Shown here one piece after another: positions 29,221-38,600 of a stretch of 64,000 bases of DNA. The position numbers were made by a program, and so were the translations under genes. Source of the DNA: Hyalangium gracile (GTDB lineage Bacteria > Myxococcota > Myxococcia > Myxococcales > Myxococcaceae); NCBI RefSeq assembly GCF_020103725.1, contig NZ_JAHXBG010000012.1:186001-250000 (forward strand), given 5' to 3'. Within the stretch, counting starts at the first letter, position 1. The number at the start of each line of letters is the position of its first letter. The notes under the pieces are model-generated. The model searched no databases. It was not told the origin of the DNA and was given only the letters and a program-made list of their open reading frames with translations.

Positions 29221-29982
29221 TCAGAACCACACCTCCCAGACGGCGCGGGACTCTTCGAGCGCGGCGTGGGCGGTGGCGGAGATGCGATCCCTCGAGCCGA
29301 GGAAGGGCTGGATCTGGTGGAGGCGGTAGCTGTCGAGGAGGACCAGGTCTCCCGTGGCGTAGTTCACGTCCACGGAGGGGATGCTCGGGAGCTCCTCCGG
29401 CACCTCGTCGCTGCCCTCGTAGGTGACGTCCCACAGACGCAGGGCGCCGCCGGACTCGGGGGGCTGGAGCATGAGGACCAGGGTGATGGCGCGCGATCGC
29501 CGCTGGCACTGGGTCTCGGAGAGCCCCTCGGTGTCGAAGTGGATGTCTCCGCCGTGATGGGACAGCCACTGGCCAGCGGGGAAGATGTGCACACCCGGGC
29601 CGCACCATCCCGGGCGGGAGACCGTGGGCGCCCCCACGAGCGCTGAGAGGGCGTCGCGCAGTCGCGCCTGGAGGCCCGGGAGGAAGCGCTCGACCTGGGC
29701 ATCGGAGGTGCGAGCCTGGGCGAAGTACTCGTCCTCGCGGTCCTGCTCGAGGTGCGTGTACCAGGCTCGCCCCAGGGAGAACTGGACGCCGCCGAAGTCG
29801 GAGATCCAGAAGGGCCTGCCGTCATAGACGCGGCGTGAGAGCCGGGCGCAGGTGTCGGGATCGAGGAAGCCGGGCACGCGCACGCCGAGGTGGGTGTCGA
29901 GCAGCCGGAAGAAACCGGAGCTGTCCGAGCGGAGCGCATCCCACGGGCGCTCGGCGAGGGTGGCGTGAGTGGGCACGGCCAT
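29221..29982 (-). CDS. 2OG-Fe(II) oxygenase-like protein
   Basis: This 253-residue protein has the HxD...H metal triad of prolyl-4-hydroxylase-type dioxygenases. The HFD is in GGDIHFDTEG, the distal His is in SYRLHQIQPF, and an Arg that could bind 2-oxoglutarate is in SRDRISATAH. The length and order fit stand-alone 2OG oxygenases. Substrate is unknown. It lies 23 bases downstream of the OmpA-family gene on the same strand and may be co-transcribed with it. ATG 29982 has only a weak ribosome-binding site. Confidence 0.82.
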   Translation of the reverse strand: MAVPTHATLAERPWDALRSDSSGFFRLLDTHLGVRVPGFLDPDTCARLSRRVYDGRPFWISDFGGVQFSLGRAWYTHLEQDREDEYFAQARTSDAQVERFLPGLQARLRDALSALVGAPTVSRPGWCGPGVHIFPAGQWLSHHGGDIHFDTEGLSETQCQRRSRAITLVLMLQPPESGGALRLWDVTYEGSDEVPEELPSIPSVDVNYATGDLVLLDSYRLHQIQPFLGSRDRISATAHAALEESRAVWEVWF

Positions 29983-30005
29983 GGCGGTGGGCTCGAGCAG
30001 GGACT

Positions 30006-31874
30006 TCAGCGAGGCTTCTCGGGAGGGGGAGTGGCGCCCTTGGCAGGAGCCGGAGCCGCCTCCTTCCTGGCGTCCGGCGCGGCCCCGTTGGGAGCCGCGG
30101 GCGGAGCCGTGGGTGGAGTCACCTCCCGCTCCGGCGTCTCCACCTCGTCCTTCACGAGGCGGAAGTCGACGCGCCGGTTCTTGGCGCGGCCGAGCGGCGT
30201 GGTGTTGGGCGCGATGGGCCGATCGAAGCCGAAGCCCTGCGAGCGCAGGCGCTTGCGTTCGATGCCCTTGCCGACGAGGTACTCCAACACGGCCTTGGCG
30301 CGGCGGTTGGACAGGTCGAGGTTGAGCGCACGCGCGCCGACGTTGTCGGTATGTCCTTCGATGAGGACGGGGCCGAGCCCGGGGTTGCGCGCGAGCACGG
30401 AGGCCACCTCATCGAGCAGCTTGAACGACTGCTTGCGAATCTTCGCCTGGCCGGTCTCGAAGAGGATGTTGCCCTTGATGCGGATGCGGTCGGACTCGAC
30501 GACGACGAAGGGCGGGGCGTCGTAGGGGCAGCCGTTGTTCTCCGGCGGGCCGAACAGGTCCGGACACTCGTCCTCGTTGTCGGGCACCTCGTCGCCGTCG
30601 GTGTCCGGGCAGCCCTCGTACTCCTTGGGGCCGGGCTTCTGCGGGCAGGCGTCCAGGTGGTCGGGGATGCCGTCACCATCGGTGTCGGTGTCCTCCGGGC
30701 AGCCCTTGAGCTCCTTGGGCCCGGCCTTGTCGGGGCAGCGGTCCTCGCCGTCGACGACGCCGTCATCGTCGTTGTCCGGATCCGGGCAGCCATCGTCATC
30801 CTTGAAGCCGTCGCGGTCCTCCTTCTCCAGGGGGCACTTGTCGCGGGCATCGGGGACGCCGTCGCTGTCGGAGTCGATGAAGCTCTCCTCGTAGCGGAGG
30901 GCGACCATGACGCGGAAGGCCTCGCGCCCGTAGCCGCCCTGCAGGCCGATGCCGCGGCCCAGGTTCAGCTCCAGGCCCCAGGGACCGGAGATGCGGGCGC
31001 GAGCGCCCACGAGCACCTCCCACGGCGTCTTGAGGGAGTCGGCCTGGCTGAAGTTGAAGGGAGCCGAGGATGGGGTGGACAGGTGCATCTCGCCCAGCGC
31101 TTGGACGTGGGTGAAGCGCCCCAGGTCCGGCAGATCCAGCACCGCGCCCGCGCCCACGGTGAGCTCGTCATCCACGAAGAGGTTGAGGTACTGGGCATGG
31201 CGGCGGAAGCGCCAGCCCAGGTTGCCCAGCAGCCGCAGCGGACCGAAGGAGCGCTCCACGGCGAGCCTCGGTGCCACGAGCACCCGACGCTCTCCAAGGA
31301 AGCTGTAGCCATCGCCGGTGGGCAGCCGCACCTCGCCGACGAGGGCGAGCCCCACGGGGAACTGTGAGGGATCCAACAAGTGGACGCGCGGCAGCAGGCG
31401 CAGATCGCCCAGTCCGTAGCGGTTCACGCTGGCGGCGCCTGGGAAGTCCGGGGCGGCGAGGGCGTCTCGCAGCAGCTCGAAGCGATCGCCCTGGATCACG
31501 GTGAATGGCAGATCCACGCCCAGCTCGAAGCGCGGGTGGAGCTGGTAGGCGAAAAGGGCGTGGGCATCGAGCCGGTAGGGGATCAGGTCCCCCAGCCGCT
31601 CATCTCCGAGCTTGAGCGCGAGGATGCTCAGGTTGAGGTCCAGCAGCAGGGAGGCACGAAGGCTGCCCACGGGAGAGGGCCGAGCGCCCTCGAGCGCGAT
31701 GCCGCTGTCCTGGGCCGCGGTGGCCTTGACGGGGACGGCGTCGAAGCTTCGCTGGAACGGATCGTGATCGGCACGGGCCGTGAGGCCTGCGATCAGCGTA
31801 CAGAGGAGCACCACGCGAATCGCGGCATGGCGCAGGAGCCCTCGGACGGAGTGCTCGCGGAGCGGGCTTCGCAT
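30006..31874 (-). CDS. OmpA-family outer-membrane protein with TSP3 calcium repeats
   Basis: This 622-residue protein has a signal peptide (VVLLCTLIAGLTARA), an N-terminal beta-rich domain likely to form a barrel (about 40-340), and a chain of thrombospondin type-3 repeats (about 350-470). The repeats read SDSDGVPDARDKCP, DNDDDGVVDGEDRCP, DTDGDGIPDHLDACP and DTDGDEVPDNEDECP. An OmpA domain follows (about 480-590), with LIEGHTDNVGARALNLDLS for peptidoglycan binding. The tail is Pro/Ala-rich. This is a common myxobacterial design that links the outer membrane to the cell wall; the Asp-rich repeats should bind calcium. ATG 31874 is preferred because the signal peptide follows, although its ribosome-binding site is weak. 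Confidence 0.95.
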   Translation of the reverse strand: MRSPLREHSVRGLLRHAAIRVVLLCTLIAGLTARADHDPFQRSFDAVPVKATAAQDSGIALEGARPSPVGSLRASLLLDLNLSILALKLGDERLGDLIPYRLDAHALFAYQLHPRFELGVDLPFTVIQGDRFELLRDALAAPDFPGAASVNRYGLGDLRLLPRVHLLDPSQFPVGLALVGEVRLPTGDGYSFLGERRVLVAPRLAVERSFGPLRLLGNLGWRFRRHAQYLNLFVDDELTVGAGAVLDLPDLGRFTHVQALGEMHLSTPSSAPFNFSQADSLKTPWEVLVGARARISGPWGLELNLGRGIGLQGGYGREAFRVMVALRYEESFIDSDSDGVPDARDKCPLEKEDRDGFKDDDGCPDPDNDDDGVVDGEDRCPDKAGPKELKGCPEDTDTDGDGIPDHLDACPQKPGPKEYEGCPDTDGDEVPDNEDECPDLFGPPENNGCPYDAPPFVVVESDRIRIKGNILFETGQAKIRKQSFKLLDEVASVLARNPGLGPVLIEGHTDNVGARALNLDLSNRRAKAVLEYLVGKGIERKRLRSQGFGFDRPIAPNTTPLGRAKNRRVDFRLVKDEVETPEREVTPPTAPPAAPNGAAPDARKEAAPAPAKGATPPPEKPR

Positions 31875-31991
31875 GGGTCCGCTTATACCCTGGATCCAGC
31901 GAGCAAAAAGAAATACGCGAGGCAGAAGGGGGCAGCGGCGCCCCACTTGTTGCCTCGCGAGCGAAACGGACGGATCCGGTGTGAGAAACCG

Positions 31992-33605
31992 TCACTGCTC
32001 CATGAAGGCGCTCGCGGGGATCACCTCGATGGACTCGGGCTGGAGCGGGAGTGGCTGCTGGAGGATGGCCTTGTCCAGCTCGAGCAGCTCCGGAGGCTTG
32101 GCGGACGCGTAGCTGAGCGGCTTGACGGTCCGGGCCTTCAGCGCGTTGACGAGGGCGGGAGCGTCTTGCGTGACGAAGGCGAAGCTGAGCGCCTCCGGGT
32201 GCAGGCGTCGGCGCACGGCCTCCTGGACGGACTCGGGCGTCATGTCGCTCAGGGCCTTGCGGTACTGCTCGAGGAAGTCGGGGGTGCCATGGAAGATCGA
32301 GTCGATGGCGAAGCCCAGGCGCCGCTGAGCCGTCTGCTCCCACAGCCGGGTGTAGTTCAGGAGGAAGCCGCGAACGATCTCGAACCGGTCGCGTGGCATG
32401 CCCTCGCGCACGAGGCGGTCGAGGAAGTAGACGGCGCCGTGGGTGGCGAAGACGGCGTTGGCCGGCACCACGGGGCGGATCCACAGGGAGACGTCCTGCT
32501 GGGTCCGGGCGATGTTGGTCCGGTTGTAGGTGGTGCCCCACTGCTCGATGAAGTGCTCGGCGTAGGCATAGTCGCCGTAGTTGAGGCCGCGCTGCTCGCG
32601 CAGCTCCTGGAAGAGCACGCCGTGGAACTGGCGGTGCTCGCCGAGGTACGAGAGCGCGAAGGCCACCGGGAAGAAGTCCGGATCGCCCCGGCGCATGGGA
32701 GTGACGTAGCCCATGGAGATGGCGGTGGAGAGCGTGGGCTTCTGGACGACGACGGCGCGGCCGGGCACAACGGGCACGGCAGGCAGCTCCACGCGCGTGG
32801 CGCCGGTGGCGGGCAGCGCGGACAGGCGCGAGGTGACGGTCTTCTTCAGCGCGTCGTCCACGGGGCCGGCCAGCCCGATGACGAGCCTATCCTGGGTGAA
32901 GACGCGACGGGCGTGGGCCTTCACATCGTCGAGCGTCAGGGCCTGGAGCCCCTGGGCGGTGCCGCCCACGAAGTGCGCGTAGGGGTGGCCACGATAGAGG
33001 AGCGCGTCGAGCGCGACCTTGCCGAGCTGCTCGTCGTTCTCGTTGCGCAGCTGGTTGCGGACGGTGTTGAGCGCGTCGGTGCGCAGGCGCTCGAACTCGC
33101 TGGGCTCGTAGCGGGGCTCGAGCAGCACGTCGGTGAAGATCTCCAGGAAGCGCGGGAGGAAGTCCTTGTGGACGCGGCCGGAGAAGGTGGTGAACTCCTT
33201 GTCCGGGAAGACGTCCAGCTCGGCGGCCATGGGGAAGAGGACCTCCAGGAGCTGAGCGGAGGTGAGCTTCCGGGTGCCGCCCTCGGCGAGCAGGCGGGCG
33301 GTGAGCGCGGTGAGGCCCTCCTTGCCCTTCGGGTCATCCACGGAGCCGCTGTGGAAGACGAGCCGGAAGCTGACGATGGGGTTCTCGGCGGAGGCCTGGA
33401 CGACGAGCTGCATGGGCGCGGGGCGCTTCAGCGGCACGGCCGGGACAGGCGGGAGGGGCGCGGCGGGAGCCTGGGCCTTCGGAGCCGCCGGAGCCTGGGC
33501 GGCGGGAGGCGGCTCGGGAGTGGGGGCGGGCTGGGGAGTGCTGGCGCAGGCACCGAGCCACAGCGCGGAGGCGACGACGAGGACGGTTCGGCGGAAGGGA
33601 GTCAT
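31992..33605 (-). CDS. M16 peptidase-family lipoprotein, probable non-catalytic partner
   Basis: This 537-residue protein has a lipoprotein signal (lipobox LGAC), a Pro/Ala-rich linker, and two M16 (pitrilysin/insulinase) domains. The zinc motif HxxEH is absent: the aligned region reads LTALTARLLAEGG. The C-terminal domain keeps substrate-channel features (LFQELREQRGLNY). Such non-catalytic M16 proteins usually pair with a catalytic subunit, which is the gene directly upstream. ATG 33605 overlaps that gene's stop by one base (TGATG), giving coupled, stoichiometric translation. The pair should act outside the inner membrane as a heterodimeric oligopeptidase. Confidence 0.93.
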   Translation of the reverse strand: MTPFRRTVLVVASALWLGACASTPQPAPTPEPPPAAQAPAAPKAQAPAAPLPPVPAVPLKRPAPMQLVVQASAENPIVSFRLVFHSGSVDDPKGKEGLTALTARLLAEGGTRKLTSAQLLEVLFPMAAELDVFPDKEFTTFSGRVHKDFLPRFLEIFTDVLLEPRYEPSEFERLRTDALNTVRNQLRNENDEQLGKVALDALLYRGHPYAHFVGGTAQGLQALTLDDVKAHARRVFTQDRLVIGLAGPVDDALKKTVTSRLSALPATGATRVELPAVPVVPGRAVVVQKPTLSTAISMGYVTPMRRGDPDFFPVAFALSYLGEHRQFHGVLFQELREQRGLNYGDYAYAEHFIEQWGTTYNRTNIARTQQDVSLWIRPVVPANAVFATHGAVYFLDRLVREGMPRDRFEIVRGFLLNYTRLWEQTAQRRLGFAIDSIFHGTPDFLEQYRKALSDMTPESVQEAVRRRLHPEALSFAFVTQDAPALVNALKARTVKPLSYASAKPPELLELDKAILQQPLPLQPESIEVIPASAFMEQ

Positions 33606-34951
33606 CACGGCTTGCCTCCGGCGGCCGGCGTGAGGGTGAGGACGGTGAGGTTGGTGTCGACGAAGTACCGCTTCGCGAAGGAGACGAGCTGCTCGGGCTG
33701 CACCTTGGCGACGTTCTGGAGGTGGCGGGAGAGCGCGTCCGGCGTGCCGAAGATGCCGGCGTACCAGGCGAGCTGGCCGGCGACGTCGTCGGGAGACTCC
33801 AGGTTCATGAGCAGGCTGTAGCGGATGTTGCTCTGGATGGCCTTCACGCGGGCGGAGTCCACCTTGCCGGAGGCCAGCTCCTTCACGGCGCGGGCGAGCG
33901 CGGAGTCGACGGTGGCGCGGTGCTGCTCGGCCTTGAGGGTGGCGTTGAGGGTGAAGAGGGAGGGGTCCCGGTGTGGATAGGTGTCACTGCCCAGGGACTC
34001 GACGAGCTGCTTCTCGAGGACGAGCTCCTTGTAGAGCGGGCTGGTGGGGCCCACGAGGTAGGCGGTGAGCACGGACTGGATGGCGGCGCTCGGAGTGGCG
34101 AGCGCGGCGGCGGGCGTGTGCCAGGCGAGCACGTGGCGGGGCAGGGTGCTCGACGGCCACTCGACGTGGGTGGTGCGCTTCTCCTTCTGGAGCGGCTCGG
34201 TGGGGATGGGGACATTGGCCAGCTTGCGGTCCCATGGGCCGTAGTGCTCGCGGATGAGCTTCATGACGGCCGCGTCATCGAAGTCACCGACGATGAAGAT
34301 GAGCGTGTTGTCCGGGGTGTACCAGCGCTCGAAGAAGGAGCGGCTGTAAGCGTAGGCCTCGGGCATGGCCTTGATGTCCTCGTAGAAGCCGAGCGTGGTG
34401 TGCCGGTAGGTGTGCTCCTTGAAGGCGGTGCCCAGCAGCTGCTCCTCCATCTTCAGCTCGGGGCGGGCCTCGTTCTTGTGGTACTCGCCGAGCACCGCGA
34501 GCGCCTCCGTGCGGAACACAGGCTCCGAGTACTCGAGGTTGCGGAAGCGGTCGGCCTCCACCTCGATGAGCGCGTCCAGCCCGGAGGACGGGCCGTAGGA
34601 GTGGTAGGCGGTGAAGTCGTCGGTGGTGAAGGCGTTGTCGTCGTAGCCGTAGCTGGCGACGATGCGGTCGCGCTCTCCCTCGGGGTGCTTCTTCGTGCCC
34701 TTGAACATCATGTGCTCGAAGAAGTGGGCGAAGCCCGTCTTGCCGGGCTCCACCTCGTTGCGAGAGCCCACGCGCACCACGGTGTAGTAGGCCACGAGGC
34801 CCGGGGAGTTGAACGGCACGCGCACGACGGTGAGGCCGTTGGGCAGCCGGTCGACCTTGAGCGGGTAGGGGAAGGGCTCACTGCTCGGCTGGGCACTGGC
34901 GGGCAGGGCTGCGGCCAGTAGGAGCAGGAGGAGGGGCAGGAGTCTGCGCAT
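33605..34951 (-). CDS. M16 zinc metallopeptidase, catalytic subunit, exported
   Basis: This 448-residue protein has a signal peptide (MRRLLPLLLLLLAAALPASA) and two M16 domains. The first holds the inverted zinc motif HFFEH near residue 80, and a downstream glutamate in VLGEYHKNEARPE could be the third ligand. It should cleave oligopeptides in the periplasm together with the non-catalytic lipoprotein that follows with a one-base overlap. ATG 34951 is preferred over upstream codons because the signal peptide starts there and GAGGT lies nine bases before it. Confidence 0.94.
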   Translation of the reverse strand: MRRLLPLLLLLLAAALPASAQPSSEPFPYPLKVDRLPNGLTVVRVPFNSPGLVAYYTVVRVGSRNEVEPGKTGFAHFFEHMMFKGTKKHPEGERDRIVASYGYDDNAFTTDDFTAYHSYGPSSGLDALIEVEADRFRNLEYSEPVFRTEALAVLGEYHKNEARPELKMEEQLLGTAFKEHTYRHTTLGFYEDIKAMPEAYAYSRSFFERWYTPDNTLIFIVGDFDDAAVMKLIREHYGPWDRKLANVPIPTEPLQKEKRTTHVEWPSSTLPRHVLAWHTPAAALATPSAAIQSVLTAYLVGPTSPLYKELVLEKQLVESLGSDTYPHRDPSLFTLNATLKAEQHRATVDSALARAVKELASGKVDSARVKAIQSNIRYSLLMNLESPDDVAGQLAWYAGIFGTPDALSRHLQNVAKVQPEQLVSFAKRYFVDTNLTVLTLTPAAGGKP

Positions 34952-35095
34952 GCGGTGGACCTCGCGAGCCAGGGGTGGGTAGGCAACCCCGGCGGTAGGG
35001 CACCCTACGGCGTCAGGCACCCTGGTGGGGAGGCAGGCATGAGGGAATGTGTTGGAGAACGTGTGGGAGACGGGGGGAACAGGTGGTCAGGAGGA

Positions 35096-35123
35096 TTGAC
35101 GACCCCCCGTCAGCGGTTACTGT
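35096..35123 (+). promoter_or_regulatory. Likely sigma70-type promoter of ssrA
   Basis: TTGACG at 35096-35101 and TACTGT at 35118-35123 are separated by 16 bases and lie just upstream of the mature tmRNA start at 35141. The -35 is close to consensus; the -10 keeps only the first two and the last consensus bases. Confidence 0.6.
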
Positions 35124-35140
35124 AGAAGCGTCGAACGAAA

Positions 35141-35499
35141 GGGGGCGACCTGGTTTCGACGGGGGCATGGAAGCCCGAGACGCGTGCCGAGCCGTCAGTG
35201 ACTCGTTAAACCGCTGGCAAAAGACACAAAAGCCAACGACAACGTTGAGCTCGCGCTGGCTGCCTAACAACAGTTCTTAGCGCGCGGTCCTCCTGCTCTC
35301 GGCCCGTGGGGTGGGGTAGGACCGTCATAATGCGGGCTGGCTGCCGAGGGTGCCTGGGCCCGAGGTGGCGAGATCTTCCAGGACCGGCTCGGAGTATCCC
35401 GTCCGTGGGAGCCTTCGGGACGTAGCAAAGCGCGGACTACGCACGTAGGGTCGAAGGGCCGAAGGCTTTCGGACGCGGGTTCGATTCCCGCCGCCTCCA
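35141..35499 (+). ncRNA. ssrA: Transfer-messenger RNA (tmRNA)
   Basis: This one-piece tmRNA of about 359 bases rescues stalled ribosomes and tags the nascent peptide for degradation. The 5' end starts GGGGGCGACC and TGGTTTCGACGGGGGC, the hallmark of ssrA. The 3' end contains GCGGGTTCGATTCCCGC (T arm) and CGCCTCC, which pairs with 5' GGGGGCG to close the acceptor stem. After the discriminator A the sequence is CAG, so CCA is not encoded and must be added. The tag reading frame is 35232-35267 and encodes ANDNVELALAA followed by TAA. A promoter precedes it and an intrinsic terminator follows. Confidence 0.97.
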
Positions 35500-35524
35500 C
35501 AGAGCAGCAAGGGACGTAGCAAGG

Positions 35525-35562
35525 CCCCGGCCGCCATCTGGCGAGCCGGGGTTTTCTTTTTC
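35525..35562 (+). terminator. Intrinsic terminator of ssrA
   Basis: The outer stem CCCCGGC/GCCGGGG encloses an inner CGCC-ATCT-GGCG hairpin, with one unpaired A, and is followed by TTTTCTTTTT. It ends transcription about 25 bases after the mature tmRNA. Confidence 0.92.
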
Positions 35563-35608
35563 CCCAGTGCCTCCGCGATGAGGCGTGCTCCCTCACCAGA
35601 AGTCGCGG

Positions 35609-38600
35609 TCACCGCCCCTGCGCGTCTCCCCCTGCGCGCAGTGCGAGCTCCTCGGCGCGCTTCACCGCCTCCACGTTGTCCTCCGGATTCACGTCGATGA
35701 GGAGGTGGCGTGGGTCGATGCCGGCGCGGGCGGGTTCACTCTTCACCCTCACGCGCAGGCTCTGCGCGCCGGAGCGGAGGCGGTGGCGCTCGAGGTAGAG
35801 CGGCTCGCCCTGCGCTCCGTCCTTCCCGGCTGCGTAGACGCCCACCTCGACGAATTCGTCCAGGGCGACCTCGGTCGCGTGGCCCTCGGGGTCCACCGTC
35901 TCCTTGCGCGCCTGCACGTCGAGCGTCACCCACCAGGTGCCATCCCCCACGGGCTCCGCCGTGGCACGTCTCGCCTGCAGTGCCCAGAAGGTGTTCGCCT
36001 CGAAGAGGTCGTGCAGCAGGCCGCGCTGCTCCTCGGGGGTGACGGCTTGCAACTCCCGGTAGAGGTCGAGCGAGGTGGGCAGCGGGGGCACTCCCGCGCC
36101 GTAGCGCTCGATCATCCGCCGCAGCGCGGTGTTCACGCGCGCCTCGCCCACGTACTCGCGCAGCGCATACATGGCGAAGGGTCCCTTGCGGTACGCGAGG
36201 AACCAGTCGGTGGCCCTCAGCAGCGGCACGCCGGCGCGGTTGCGCGGGGTGAGGTACGCCTCGCGCATCCTGTCCATCAGCCGCCCCAGGTGCGCGGCCC
36301 CATGGGCCTTCTCCACGACCGAGAGCGCGCTGTACCAGGCCATGCTCTCGCTGAGCACCGGCGCGCCCTCCATCCAGGCGGGGGTGACCTGGTTGCCCCA
36401 CCACTGGTGCGCCACCTCGTGGGCCACCACCGCGAAGGGGAAGTCGATGTCGCGAGGGTCCTCCTCCGGATGCAGCAGCGAGAAGCCCTCCCTGAACGAG
36501 ACGTTCACCGGTGCCGCGTGCAGCCCGACGCCTGAGCCCGGGTGCTCGACGAAGCGCAGCTGGCGGTGCGGGTAGGGACCGAACTGTCCCGAGAGGTAGT
36601 CGAGCGAGGCCTGCACGCTCTTCACCATGCGCGCCACGTTGTGGCCGTGGCCCGGATGATGGAAGACCTGGATGGTGACGTCCTTCCAGCGCCCCTCGTG
36701 CACCGCGTAGTCCGCCGAGTAGAAGGCGTAGTCGTTGTCGATGGGGACGTCCGTCACGTAGTGGAAGTAGCGCCGGCCCCTTTCCGCCCACGTGCTGAGC
36801 AGGGCGCCGGGAGCGAGCGCCACCTGGCCCTCATCCGTGCCCACCACCGCCTCGAAGGCGATGCGCGGGCCGCTTCCCTCGCGGGCCACATCGTCGCCCT
36901 CGTCCAGCGCGCGGACGGCAGGGCGCGGGGCGAGGCCGTGCTTGCGGCGCTCGCCTGCGTTGCTGAGCTCGCGGCGCTGCTGGTAGCCGAGCGCGGGCAG
37001 GAGCGTGCGGTGCACGAAGTAGGTGCCGTTCGCGGTGACGGACGCATCCGGCCCGTCGTTCGGAAATCCCCGCGGGGCGTAGCGCACCTCGAAGTGTAGC
37101 TGCAGTGAGTCGCCGGGCTGCAGCGGCTGCGCCAGCGCGTAGATGCGGTGTCCGAGCGCCTCGTCCGAGAGCTGCACCGTGGCGGGCGGATCGAAGCGCA
37201 CCTCGGCCGTCTCTACGTCCGGCGCGGGGGCCAGGTGGATGGTCTCGATGGGCGCCGTGCCACTGTTGACGAGCTGGTAGGTGCCGCGCAGCGCAGCCTC
37301 CCGCCGCCGCGGATACAGCTCGACGTGCAGCCGCGTGCCGGTGAGCTGCGGCTGCGGCACGTCCGCGTAACGCCCGTAGCGCCGCTCGTACTCCGCGCTC
37401 TGCGCCCGCGCGTCCGCGGCTGTGCGGAAGGTGTTCAGCACGTTCGTGTTGTAGAGGATGAAGCCGCCCACACCGAGGATGAGCCCTGTGGCCAGCGCGG
37501 CCGTCGCGAGGACAGGACGGCCCAGGCGCGTGCGCGCCAGCCGCAGCCGCGCACGGAAGCCCCCCTCCCGGCCGCGCACCCACAGCAGCCGCGCCGCCAC
37601 CGCGAGCAGCAGTGCCCACGCCGCCCAGTAGAGCGTGAACCACAGCCACGGCCCCAGGGAGGGCCCGAAGCCGCGCATGTCGGAGTACGACCAGCCAGGG
37701 CTCGCCCCATAGACGAGCAGGTGGTGCTCGAGCCCGAGCGACGCGGCGAAGGCCCGCAGCCCGTGCGCGAGCACCAGGACGAGGTGGCCCACGTACTTGT
37801 GGTCCACCAGCACGTGCACGGTGAGCGCCAGCAGGGCGAAGAGGAGGCGCTCGGCGAGCTGCAGCCCGAAGAGGATGCGCAGGTACAGCCCGGGCTCGAA
37901 GTGCGTGTAGCCGCTGCTCACCTGGATGGCGAGGGCCGCGGCGAGCAGCAGTGCGTGCAGCGCGACGAGCACGAGCGCGAGCCCTCCGAGCTTGCCCAGG
38001 AAGGGAACCCAGTCGGGCACCGGCGCCGCGTCCGCCATCTCGCTCAGGCCCGCCTCCCGCTCGCGCCACACCAGCTCTCCGGCGCACCAGACGGTGAACA
38101 GCGGAATGAGCAGCGAGAGGAGATCTCCCGAGGCGCCGATGAAGCCGAGGAGTTGCTCCGTGGTGGGCATCATCGGAACGCCCACGTGACTTATCACCTC
38201 CGGCGCGATGAGCAGCAGCAGCGCCGGCATCGTGACGAGGGCGAGCGCGCCCCCGCCCTTCACCAGCGCGCGGAACGAGTGCCATGCCACCGCCCCCACC
38301 TGGCGCGCGCGGGCCGCAGGGCCGAAACCGCGCAGCACTCGCGGGACGGCGATGGGAGCGGGACGCTCCGCCGCGGTCTGCCGAGCCGCGGCGCGCGAGC
38401 GGCGCCCCCAACGGTGGGTCTCGGTGTGTGGGTGCGCGAAGCGGAAGCGCAGGTGGGTGAGCGCGAGCAGGCCGAGCGCGATGCCCATCCACAGGAGGCG
38501 GTTGGTGAGCAGCGCGCCCTCAAGTGCGACCGGGCGCGTGCTCTTCTCGGTGTCCGTCCACGAGCGTGACAGCTCGTTCACCACCGTGAAGCCGAGCGGG

